Position numbers and translations under genes: made by a program. This document shows positions 23,757 through 35,213 of a DNA stretch of 64,000 bases, piece by piece. The stretch comes from Limnanthes douglasii subsp. nivea (Eukaryota; Streptophyta; Magnoliopsida; Brassicales; Limnanthaceae), in contig JAUPFV010000003.1 in assembly GCA_036936605.1 (NCBI GenBank), forward strand, positions 108,137,278-108,201,277, written 5' to 3'. Numbering within the stretch: position 1 is the stretch's first letter; the number at the start of each line of letters is the position of its first letter. The notes below the pieces were generated by a model. That model worked only from the letters and a program-made list of their open reading frames with translations, was not told where the DNA came from and searched no databases.

Positions 23757-26700
23757 TTGTTTGTTGGTCCGTAATTTAGGAGCTAGCGCAATTACATATA
23801 ACTTGGAGGGGAAAAAATGGCTCTCACATTCTTTAAAAAAAAATCCAAAATCCATTTTCCTGATCTTACCAACTCCGCATCCTAATTTCCTTTAGCCATA
23901 AATTAATCCACATCTATGGTGAACTCGGAAGAACAGCCTCACCTCGAGGTTGCATCTTGTCTCAACGAAAAAATATCATGTTAAAAAATTCTACGAGAAC
24001 AAGAAAATATGTAAAAAAATTAAATTGGAAGAGCAACAAATTTATGAAATCGAGGTTTGAAATATAATCTACCCACCAAGAAATCATGTTAAAAATTTCT
24101 ACGAAAACAAGAAAATATGTAGAAAATCGAATTGGAAGAGCAAGTTTATGTAATCGAGGTTCGAAATATAAACTACCCACCTCTTACTTGCACAAAAAAG
24201 ACGATCAACCAAAGAGGAGTCAACCAAACCCCAGAGGTCATGATAAATCCTATCTTCGAAAGTTCATCACCAAATTTCTATCTACAATTATTGGGACCAA
24301 ACAACAAGATAATGAGATTATACGTGGAAGTCAGAGGACTCAAGAATAAAGATTTCTCCCACGGAAAGGTAAACTATCAGAACAAAGAATATCGTAAAGC
24401 GGTGGTCCTTCCATAAAAAAGACAAGTTCTCGTTAATATATGCATCTAAACATTCACTTATTACGACTTTCTTACAGGGACGTCCAAAATTAGCTGATAT
24501 TAAAACTTTTCTAAACTCATTTAGGTTTTCTGCCTTTATAGTTTAGCAAATTTGAACTATAGACATTTGCTAATTGAACTAGAAAATATATAATACCTAA
24601 AAAAATTATGGAAGAGAAATGTGTATAGTATAGAACATAGATTATTTAGGTTATTAAAATGGACCCCCAATTTAATTTCCGTATTAGAGTATCCTCAAAC
24701 TCCAATCTGGGTAACATTTCCAAAACTACTTGATAACCTCTATAATTCTGACTCTATTACTCAAATTGCTAAAGCAATTGGATTGCCTTTAACAATTTGG
24801 TTTCCAAACAATAATAAAGCAAGTTTTCACTACTTTAAAGTTTGGCTTTATTGTTGATGTAATAATTCCTCTTCCCCAAAAACTATGGATTAGTTTTAGA
24901 AAAATATATGGTTTTTTGCAGGATATCTATCTCCTATTGTGATATGCCTGCTTACTGCACAACTTGTAAACGTTTGGGGCATAAAACCACCAACTGTAAT
25001 AAGGACAAAAAAAACAAAAAAAATCTAAAAAAAACTAAATAACAAATACATAATTTTAAAATATTTCAACCAAAAATGAACCCACACCCCCAAAAGGAAA
25101 TGTGGGTTCAAAAAGTTAAGTCTGTAACTGTTAATAACAAATAAGAACAAATCAAAAATAACATTACAAACTCAATTGAATGGGAAACCCCAATTATGAC
25201 CGGTCATCAAACCCACAACTCTGATAATAGCTCAATATTTATCCCTTTATTTTTAAAATCTCCTCAATTCATAAATAAAATTAAACACTTTCAATCTAAA
25301 AATAACAATAACAAAGATGAACATATGATAATTTTGAGTTTAATACAAGAAAATATTGTTGAAGTCTCTAGTAAAGAGATAATTGAAGCCCTCGATACAA
25401 TTGAACTAAGTAACAACATCTCATTATCTAATGAGTTTAATTCTATTCGAAATGAAATAGACTTTCCCAAAATTTTGGGTTCAGACAGCCTTCCCTTATC
25501 TCCAAACATTGATAAGATAACAATTTGACAAGAAACCTAGTAAAAACTTAACAAAAAGATTTAAAAAGTTCAGGTCTAAAACATATAAAAGTCCTTTGAT
25601 CTCTAAATCCATAAAATTTAAAGGATCTTCAAGATCCCTAAACCTGCTTTTCAAATGACTATAAAAAAATTAAATTGGAATACCTAAGGTATGTGCAATA
25701 AAGGAATATTAAGAAGACTAAAATCTCTAATAAAGGCAGAAAAAATGATTGCAATGCTCTCGAAGAGCCAATGATCTCAATTAATAAAAAGGACAAATTT
25801 ATAAATCAAATTGGATTTAATAATAGGCGTGCTAATATTAACAATAAATTATGGATTTTTTAGAATAATAACTTCCAAATCACAATTTTTAAAAATATTG
25901 AACAATTCCTTCATATGATGGTGAAACAATCCTCTTTAAACAAATAATTTCTTGTCACCATCATATATGCTACATGATGAAGTCAACATAAACAAACCCT
26001 CCGGAATAATCTTTAGGAATCTCAACAATTACCGAGAATGCTTACTTGCTGGAGACTTCAATTAAATAACGAATGCTTCTGAGCAACTTGTTTGCTTAAC
26101 TATCAATTTGAGAGGAATTGATGATTTCAACAATATAATTCTGGATTGTCTACTTAAAGATCATGATTTGTTGGTTTAAAATATACGTGGTCCAATAACA
26201 ATAAGTGGAAAAGACTTGAAAGAACATTACATAACTCTGCCTGGAGAGAATACATTGATATCACAAAGGTCAAGCTTCTAGCCAAAATCGGTCATGATCA
26301 CTCACTCTTGTGTTTATCAATCTCATCTCAAAATAATAAACTAAAACCTTCATTTAAATTTTAAAACATGTGGACTCTCCACAATGATTTCCTCAAAGTT
26401 TTTTATAAAAGCTTGAAAGAACATCTATTTGGTCATCTAATAACTGTATTCTGGTCTAAATTAAAGAGATTGAAACATAGCTTAAAACTTGGAACAAAGA
26501 TAACTTTGGAAATATCTTTGATTGGATTGCCCAAGCTGCTGATAATGTAAAGTTTTTTTAGTCTTGTCTTGAGGTATCCAAAAACATAAATGAAAAAATT
26601 AAACTTGCAAAATCCAGAGCCATCCATCTTAATCTATTAGCAAAAAATGAGGCATTCTGGGAATAAAAAAATTCATCCAGCTAGTTTAAGACTTGCGACA

Positions 26701-29700
26701 AAAACTTAGAATGTTTTCAAAACTATGTTAAAAGAGAAGAAACAAAAACATAATAAATAGAATCAATATTTAAGATAATTGGATAGCATACCAAAATTTA
26801 ATAACAAACTCTACACTTTATCACTTCAAAATACTACTTTCAAATCAACATATCTTTGATAACTCGTAAATATATGAGGATATAATTCTTGAAATTATAA
26901 CTGATCAGGATAGCCAATTCCTCTTGTTTATCCCCTCTTTTGAATAAATATTATAGGGGTTGATAGATTCAACTCAAAGTTTTACAAAATTTGTTGCCTA
27001 TCATTCATATAGATTTTTGCAATGCAGTCCAAGCATATTTCCATGGCCATTTAGCACCCAAATGCATATATGTTAAAGCAATATGTCTTATGGCAAAGAT
27101 TGACTCCCTCAAATATTGGCAAGACTATATACCTATAAGCCATTGTAGAATATTTCATAGAATATTGTCCAAAATAATAAATAATAGACTTTCCAAGATC
27201 CTACCTAAAATACTTTCAAAAAATCATTGTGGCTTTGTGGAAAAGAGATGCATTCATTAAAACACTTTATATAAAAGAAATTTATCATGATATAAATAAG
27301 AAAACTAGGGGTGGAAATATAATTCTAAAACTGAATATGTCAAAAGTATTTGACAAAATGCGATTCAATTTCATCTTTAACATAATGAAAGCTTTTGGAT
27401 TTGGTGAACAAGTTATTTAAACTAATAAAAAATGCATTGTTTTTATAAACTTTTCAATGATAATAATTGGTCAATCTGTTGGATACTTCATATCCAGCAA
27501 TGATGTAAGGCAGGGTGATCCCATCTCACTGAACCTCTTCATCATTGCTAAAGAATACCTTTTATAAGGAATTAAAAAGCTTTTTTCAAAATAACACTTT
27601 AATCAAATACAACTCTAAAAGTCTAATTGATATTTCATATCTTGCATCTCCATATGATATTATTATTTTTATGATTTGATCTATCAATAATGTCAAGAAA
27701 CTCTGTGAATATTTTAGGCATTATCAAAATAAATATGGTCAGCCAATTAACAAACAAAAAACCAACTTTATTTCCTTAAAACAAGTGAGTAATCAGAAGA
27801 TATGTGCAATTGAAATGTCATTGGCTTCAACCATTTCCTTTTCCTTTCAAATATCTTGGTATCTTAATTCATCTAACAAACAAATCTTGTTTCTTTGCTG
27901 AGTTAGTTACTAAGGTTAGGACAAAATCCTTGAATAGGAAAGTAAAACATTATTATTTAGTGGAAGGTTCATTCTTATACAATCAGTTCTCCTCTTTTTT
28001 CCAATCTATTACACTCAAAGTTTCTTAATCCCAAAATCAGTAATGAACAGAATAAATACCTTGTTCAATAAGTTTATTTAGAGTTCCAAAGAAACAAACA
28101 AATCAATAATATGATGTAACTAGTCTAAATTAAGTAAACCTTTTGAAGAAGAATGTCTAAATTTGAGAAAAATCAAAGACATTCAAATATACTTTTCTTG
28201 TAAGTTATGACTTGATTTCGGAAACAAGAAAACTCTTTAGTCCAAATCAATGTATTCAACATGTTGTCCTTCATCTCACCCTTTACAATCCCAATATAAG
28301 CCTAAGGACTCTAAACCATGGAAAATATTGATCAACATTAGGAAAACAACTGAAAGATATATATATATTGGAAATTTTGAAATTTTGATATTGAATTTTG
28401 GTCGGATAAATGGTGTCACTCTCTACCATTTATATCCCTTAATAAAAATGAAAACAAGATGTGGTATAATCAAGAAAGGGTTGTAGAATATTGGAAAATG
28501 GAACTTAGAGCCTTGCCAAACTCAAGGGCCAGGTTCTTCCATATGATATTAAGATAATATCAAAACTCAATATTGATCAAGATAAAGAAGAGTTAATAAT
28601 ATGGAATGCTTCTTCTAATGGAGTTGTTTCTCTTAAAGACACCTGGAATACTATAAAATAGAACGACATTAACTCAATCTTATACAAAAAAAAATTGGAA
28701 TAACGTTGCTCCAAAGAAATATTCCTTTAATCTTTGGAGAGTTATGAAAGGACTAATATCAATTGACTTTGTAGTTCATAGGAAGAATTTCAGCTGGGCA
28801 TCTAAGTGCTAACATTGTTGTAATATTGAATATATACCACATCTATTTGTCTCATGCAATATGATTTGGGAAGTGTGGAATATTTTACAGGTCTATTTGG
28901 GATACTATTTAATAAATGTATAACTCTTACACATATTATAAATTGTTGGTTTACATCTACAATCAAAACCACACACATTAGAACAATATTGCCTCCAATT
29001 ATTATGTGGCGTATATGGTCTGCCATAAACAACTTAAAATTTAATAACAAACTTTATTCATCAAAGTATATAATAGATAAAATATTATATATCATAACTA
29101 AGTTAGATTGTTCAAGTCTAATCAAACTCAAATACTGGTCTGGTGACATGAACAAAGCAAAGGATTTTGAATACTTCATTATCTTTCAAATCACAAGAAA
29201 CCTTCAATTGTTAAATGGACAAAGCCTTTTTAGATTAAAATTAAACTATGATTGTGCTTGCTTGTTAAATGGAGAATCAGGTGGTGGAATCATAATTGGA
29301 AACAGTCAGGGTGACTTAATTCAATCAATTGGTAGATTATACGGAAATAATCCCATTTAATTGTTGAAGCAATGGTTATATAGATAGTCTATTGCTTTGT
29401 AAATCCAAGGGTTATAATCTATTAGATATTGAAACGAATTCTTTAGTTTTGTTAGAAATGTTTTGATATGGAAAAGCTCATTGTTATCTCAAACAGCTAG
29501 TAAATTGTTTTAAAAATGTTATAACATCATCAATGATTATCACTCATATATTTCGAAAGCAGAATTACGATGCTGATTGGGTAGCTAAGCATACTCTTAA
29601 AACTCGATCAAATTGTGATTTGACTATTCACGATCCTCCATCTTTCTTAAGAGCAATTTTATTTCTTAAAAGCCTTAATATAGGTTATCTTAGACTTGAA

Positions 29701-30160
29701 AATTGAATATTTATAGATACCATCAACTGTTTAATCCTCAAACTACTATATGTGATTAACTCTATTCTATCAAGTTGTTACATGACTATTACATGTTTAT
29801 ATTGTTGCAAGATTTAGGTAGTATCATATAAAAGAAAACAAAACTCAGACTCCAAAAAGTGGGATAAAGTGCAAGAAGAAGGATAGTTGGATTCTATGGA
29901 CACCAATAAATTCTTAAAGACTTCAACTGACACTCGAGATAATCATCCTACCTAGGAACATTTTTTAAGACAACCAAAATCTAATCTAGATCTATTTGTT
30001 CTCAAGAGATTCAAAATCAAGTAATAATTTGAGGTTTTAAAATCTTGGATCTTCATCGTTAAGGCCAAATGCATTAAGGATTTATGTTCTTTCGACCTCT
30101 CTTTTAAGTTACAATTTTGTAACTTTACTATTAATACAATTGTTTGTTGGTTGAAAACAA
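23757..30160 (+). mobile_element. Near full-length, decayed L1-like LINE (LINE 1)
   Basis: About 6.4 kb, bounded by a 13-bp target duplication. ORF1 remnants: a DUF4283-type segment at 24.64-24.80 kb (PQTPIWVTFPKLLDNLYN) and a CCHC knuckle near 24.96 kb (CTTCKRLGHKTTNC, exact CX2CX4HX4C). ORF2 remnants: an endonuclease with AGDFN near 26.06 kb and GHDHSLL near 26.29 kb. The reverse transcriptase is at about 27.0-28.0 kb (ILSKIINNRLSKILPKILSK, then GFVEKRCIH). A zinc-binding tail is near 28.7-29.1 kb. RNase H is at 29.24-29.70 kb (KLNYDCACLL, later DADWVAKHTL). It ends in TTGAAAACAA. Stops and frameshifts are spread throughout, so no protein survives. Confidence 0.88.
23978..24182 (+). repeat. 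~107-bp tandem duplication in the 5' part of LINE 1
   Basis: ATGTTAAAAA(A/T)TTCTACGA(G/A)AACAAGAAAATATGTA recurs at 23978 and 24085. Both copies continue through AATTGGAAGAGCAA and AATCGAGGTT(T/C)GAAATATAA to CTACCCACC. The two copies differ at scattered positions and by small indels. Confidence 0.85.
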
Positions 30161-30173
30161 AAAGTTTAGACAA
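30161..30173. repeat. Right target site duplication of LINE 1
   Basis: AAAGTTTAGACAA, identical to 23744-23756. Confidence 0.7.
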
Positions 30174-30500
30174 AAACTAATACGTTTTTAAATTAGCTTT
30201 TACTTTTACAAAATTATTTAAAAACTGCTTTATTTTTTTTTTCTTAAAAATTAACTTGAAAACTACAATTTAGAAATTGTTAATATTTAGGTTAAAACTT
30301 ATAAATATAAAATAATTTTAAAATATAAACTTGTAAAAATAATAATTCAATAAGTGTTAGTTTTACCTAAATCTATAATAAAATTTAACTTTGACCATTA
30401 GTATACATAATTAGTTAATTTATGGATAAAATCTAATTATAGATTAAAAGGTGATTTATGTATTTATAAAATTATAACATTACTGGTATCATTAGTGTCG
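30174..30500. other. AT-rich spacer between LINE 1 and the SINE
   Basis: Very AT-rich with poly-T and poly-A runs. Nothing recognisable. Confidence 0.5.
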
Positions 30501-30515
30501 TAATAACATCTTAAT

Positions 30516-30736
30516 TATTATTTTTCGGAGGGAACCCGCAGCCGCTACTCAGAGTGCAATGAGTGCGCACAGGGTAAACCCTCAGTCTGACGCGATAGCC
30601 TGCAAACCAACGCCAGAAGGTAAACCACACAAGGTGGCAGGCTCAGCCGAGAAAGCGTATGTAGAGGGACTCGAACTCATGAACTTTTGGTCATAAGAAT
30701 GCCATACTCAACCAACTCGGCTACCCCCTTGGGGAA
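30516..30736 (-). mobile_element. tRNA-derived SINE with 15-bp target duplication
   Basis: Read on the minus strand, the head GGTAGCCGAGTTGGTTGAG fits an A box and GAGTTCGAGTCCC fits a B box (GWTCRANNC). A non-tRNA body follows and ends GGGTTCCCTCCGAAAAATAATA, a short A-rich tail. It is flanked by perfect 15-bp direct repeats TAATAACATCTTAAT (30501-30515 and 30737-30751). At about 221 bp and with local GC well above its surroundings, it is a textbook plant SINE. The perfect duplication suggests a relatively recent insertion. RNA polymerase III transcription from the internal promoter is possible but unproven. Confidence 0.93.
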
Positions 30737-30999
30737 TAATAACATCTTAATACTTGGGCAAAATAGTCGGCATAACCTTGATAGGAATAGTATGTTTATG
30801 TCAAATTTAATAAATAAATAAAAAGTTATATATAATTGGGATCTTAAAAAATTATTATTTTTATATTATTATTTTAGAAAAAATATTATTACTTCATTAA
30901 AATTATATTATATATTTTATATATACAAAATAAAAATTTAATCATTCCGAGATTTTCGATGATGAGGTCAGAATATAGGTAGGTTTATGTGAATATGAT

Positions 31000-32245
31000 A
31001 TCGCCAAAAGTCCCACATACCACATCGGTTAAACATGGGAAGAAATATCAGTATATAAGTTAAGAATACATCTCCATTAGTGTGAGGCCTTTTGGAAATA
31101 GACCAAAAAGAAAACTTGTGCGGGCCTTCGGATGCCAAAGCAGACATAACGCGATGTTGATGAAATTTCCGGAAGTCGAACATGATGAACCGCCAACCTA
31201 GATCAAGGTTAATGAGTTGCTCTAGAGATTCTAGTTCGGAGTGCTCGTGGCTCATTAAGCAGTGTGGCTTGATTGGAGTGTATCAAGAAGGTGGTACTTA
31301 ATTAGAATGACGCTAATGAACATGATAGTGGGGGTCTAATAGGAGGTGACCAACTTGAGAGAAGGCTGACAAGATGTTGTGCTCAAGGTGAATGATCTGC
31401 TCTAGAGATCCTAGTCCAGAGTGCCAGTGGCTTATCAAGTAGGTGGGACTTGATTGGAGTGTGGCGCTAAAGAACAAGACAGTGTGGTCTAATAAGAGGT
31501 GAGCAGCTTGAGATGAGGATGAAGTCGTACTTTGTTCGAGAGGAGGATTTGTTAGTGTGGCAACCAAAGTCCCACATCCCACATCAGTTAAACAAGGGAA
31601 GGATAAGTGGTATATAAGTGAAAACATATCTTAACTAGTGTGACTTCATTTTGAAGTGGACCAAAAGCAAAGTCGTGCGGACCAGTGGGCCTAAAGCGGA
31701 TAATATCACACTAGTGTGGAGATTGGATTATTTTTACTTATGTACAAAGGCGGAATATGTGGACCCCATATTCCATACAAATAGTATCAGAGTACCAGGT
31801 CCAAACGGAACACGATGTGGTGGGTGTGACGTGGGTGAAATTCTCAGATATCGAACATCTTACCAAAAGCTAGGAGCCATACTCAAGGTGAATGATATAC
31901 TGGATAGATGGATCGTTTGATGGCTCATCAATCAGGTGGCTTAATTAAGGAGCGGTGCAGTGTCATCTATAGACGAAGTGTCTGATAGCTCATGAAGCAT
32001 GTGGCTTGATCAAGGAGCGACACAGTGTCATCTGATAGTGAGCAGATAGATCTCGCCCTAAAACTCTAGAGTTCAGGCTCTCTTCACCTGACTAGAGTAG
32101 GCGGATGGAAGTCAATTGAGAGGAGGCTAGAGTGGTCCGTGTTCGAAAAGAGGATTGTTAGGTGCGACAAAAGTCCCACATCCCACATCGGTTAAACATG
32201 GGAATAAAAATCAGTATATAAGTTAAGAATACATCTCTATTCTAG
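31000..32245 (+). mobile_element. TRIM-like short LTR element array (three LTR copies)
   Basis: A block reading GTCCCACATCCCACATCGGT followed by TAAACATGGGAA and a TATATAAGT promoter-like box appears at about 31008, 31578 and 32174. The second copy starts TGTTAGTGTGGCAACCAAAG (31550), is about 232 bp long, and is followed at 31781 by ATAGTATCAGAGTACCAGG. That resembles the tRNA-Met primer-binding site. The third starts TGTTAGGTGCGAC (32156) and is cut short near 32245. Spacer segments also repeat: CTCTAGAGAT(T/C)CTAGT with GGCTTATCAAG or GGCTCATTAAG, and a GATGGCTCATCAAT-type unit. The layout LTR-internal-LTR-internal-LTR without coding capacity fits terminal-repeat retrotransposons in miniature. 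Confidence 0.72.
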
Positions 32246-33879
32246 TCCACCTCGTCTTGATCCAAAGAATCACAGTGATATTATCAGATGCTTTAGAAGT
32301 TTCCAAACAACCAAAATAAATAAAAATACTTCTACAAAATAGAGCAAATATCAACACCGACACAAAATAGTCAAAGGGGCTTCGTTATTACTAAATAATT
32401 ATTTTCAGATAAAAAAATGCATGAACTATATTAGAGTCTTTTTAACAATATTTTTGTAATGCATATTGACCGTAATCTATAAACTTATATTGATGATATG
32501 CTAGCTATTAGATTTCAAAACTAAAATTATTTGGTTGGTTTGACCGAGACATTTGCAAAAAAACAATTTGAAGCTCACTCAAGAGAAGTGTACCTTTCAT
32601 GTAAGGTCTCGAAAATCTTTGGAATACATAGTCAGTAAGAAAGATATGGAACCAGACCATACTCGACTATCAAACCCAACCATCATGGATCCTCCAAAAA
32701 ACATAAAAGAGATGCAAATACTAGCAGGACGACTGTTGTTGCATTTAACATATTTATCTCAAAAAAATTATATAATTGTCACAATTTCTTTCAAGTGTTA
32801 AAATAAGTATAGAAGTTTATTTGACTTCGGTTTGTGATGAAGCATTAAAACATATAAAAAAATCATAACTTCTGCAAAGACATTGACAAAGCCAATGTCG
32901 TTGAGTCTTTATTTCTTTATTTAGCATATTCGGATTTTGTTATTAGTGTTGTATTAATAAGAGAATAAATAAAAGAATTTAAGACTATTTATTATTTAAG
33001 CAAGTGCATGTTAAATGTCAAAACTAAATATTTACAATCAGAAAAGCTTGCATTAGCACTGTATTTGCAGCTAGGAAAATAATATTTTACTTTCAGACTC
33101 ACACAATTATAATACAGACCTTATTTCTTCTAAGAAATGTATTGCATAAGTTAGATGTATCAGAAGGTTGACTAGATGATCAGTTTAGTTAAGGATTATG
33201 ATATAAATTTTAAACCAAGAACTATAATTAAAACTTAAGTCTTGGCAGAATTCTTCAATAAACTTTAGTCAGAAAGACGTAAACCTTCAGAGGATAAAAA
33301 AATATAGTTGGAAAGAAAAACTAATGAATGAAGTAATAATGTAGGTTATGGCGCAAGAACGGGTAAAATTTTGAGCCAACCTATAAAATTTGATTTCTCT
33401 TATTCGACCAATAAGGTATGATTGAGGTTATAATAACAAGACTTTGGCTAGTAAATATATGTATAGATAAAAGGTTTAGCTTCTCACAGACTCCCCGTTG
33501 GTAGTCAACCAAGCTTAGGACAATCAGAATCTTTTAAAAAAATCTCACACAATATCCAAGAAGCTTGATATACATTCAACTATATTTGAAAATGTTATCT
33601 TTGTTCAAGTACTAAGAGCAAAATATGCAGATGCAAAAACATTGGCTCTTTTTTCTTGTGCAAACACAATATCATGAGTAACCTTAAAAAAATCATCCAT
33701 CACCCTACCTAACATGTTTTCATCATCAGTTTTGAATGAGTTATTATAATTAAGGAGGAAGAGAACAAATTGTAGGACTCCTATCAAAATATATATTATA
33801 TAATGAATACTTCCAGAAGATAAGACCAAACTTAGGAATATAAAAATGAAGTAAAAAAATATGTATGACTAAAATGATA

Positions 33880-34709
33880 CCTTATACAAGCAGTGATTTA
33901 TCAAGCCTTTGCTCAAATGTTTTGACTCGAACAAAGCAGCATTTTATAGTAGAAGAGCTACATGACAAGGACAGGGAGAGTTAAAAGCTGTTATAAAATT
34001 TATCCAGTCTAGCATATGTTGCAGATTTGGGGTACCACAAAAGATAACCACAGATAATTGGCCACAATTTGATAACAAGGACAGGGAGAGTTTCTGTGCC
34101 TTTAGGGGTATTCAGCATTGTTTATCTTCTTATTTCCATCCACAATCAAATGGACAAGTTGAAGTTGCAAACAGAACTATTATGTCCGGTCTCAAAAAGA
34201 ATTTAGAAGGGTCTGCTGGAAAGTGACCAAGATATTTACAAGAAGTATTATGGGCGTACCGGACTACTCCAGGAGCTGCTACACAAGAATCTCCTTTTGC
34301 CTTGGTATATGGAATGGATGCAATCGCTCCTGTAGAAGAAACTCTTCCATCATACAGATTCCACAATTTTTCCGAACAGGCTAATAAAGTGGCAATCAGA
34401 AGTCAATTGGACTTAATAGAAGAAAAAAGGGTTAAGGCTCACCTTAGATCCACTCATTATCAAGGCTTGATGAGGAGCAGGTTTGCTTCCAAAATCAAAA
34501 GAAGGGATATTCGACCATGGGACAAAGTGTTGAGAAAATTATTCTTACATACTAAGGAGAAGCAGTTCGGCAAGCTAGCCCCAAACTGGGAAGGGCCCTA
34601 TGAGGTCTCCGAAAAACTTAAGCCTGGGACATACAGGCTTCAAGACAAAGATGGAAGAATCTCAAACCACCCCTGGAATATTGAACACCTCCTGTTGTAT
34701 ATTGAATGA
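33880..34709 (+). pseudogene. Gypsy integrase, missing its first catalytic part
   Basis: The zinc-finger remnant (KPLLKCFDSNKA) is joined directly to the middle of the catalytic core (GVPQKITTDNWPQFDNKD), then FHPQSNGQVEVANRTI. The frame stays open from 34302 to the stop at 34707-34709, through YGMDAIAPVEETLPSYR and the C-terminal KLAPNWEGPYEV (GPY-type chromatin-binding region) to the end WNIEHLLLYIE. An in-frame TGA near 34226 breaks the upstream part. The first Asp of the DDE triad is lost by a deletion at about 33965-33982, where an 18-bp filler copied from 34075-34092 is found. Better preserved than the reverse transcriptase upstream. Confidence 0.82.
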
Positions 34710-35071
34710 AAGTTATGTAAATATTTACTTGTTTAAAGTCCATGTAAATATTAGGGGCATACTTTTTCTTACCCGAGTGGCGCAGGGAGGTTTTAATGAG
34801 GTGTCCGGGTTTTTTCAATAAAATTTGATGCCTTCTTAAAATATTCGGAGTGTTTTGATTTACAGTTTCTTTAAAGGATCTTTTGGAATGATCACCATTT
34901 AATATTTGTCATCGGAGACTTTAAACACTCTCATCTTAAATGCTTGTAAAACAAATAAGGGCTCTTTAAACATCAGCCACTGAAATTTAACAAATATAAA
35001 ACAAAGCAAAAATTTAGCAAAATAAACCTATCCGGCTGAAACCGGATGATGATATTAAGACATAAAATATG

Positions 35072-35167
35072 TCTTGGCCATCCAAGGACTTTAAGTTTAA
35101 AGAAAGGCTTAACCGGACTCAAACCGGACATAGTTACAAAAATGCCTTGGCCTTCCAAGGACTTTAG
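35072..35167. repeat. ~73-bp direct repeat downstream of the antisense ORF
   Basis: CTTGGCCATCCAAGGACTTTA at 35072 recurs as CTTGGCCTTCCAAGGACTTTA at 35145. Each copy is preceded by a CCGG...AACCGGA palindrome-like block. It lies in the presumed 3' UTR of the antisense ORF. Confidence 0.75.
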
Positions 35168-35213
35168 TATTTCATAAGGATAAGAAATACAAAAAAAAAT
35201 TAAAATATTAAAG

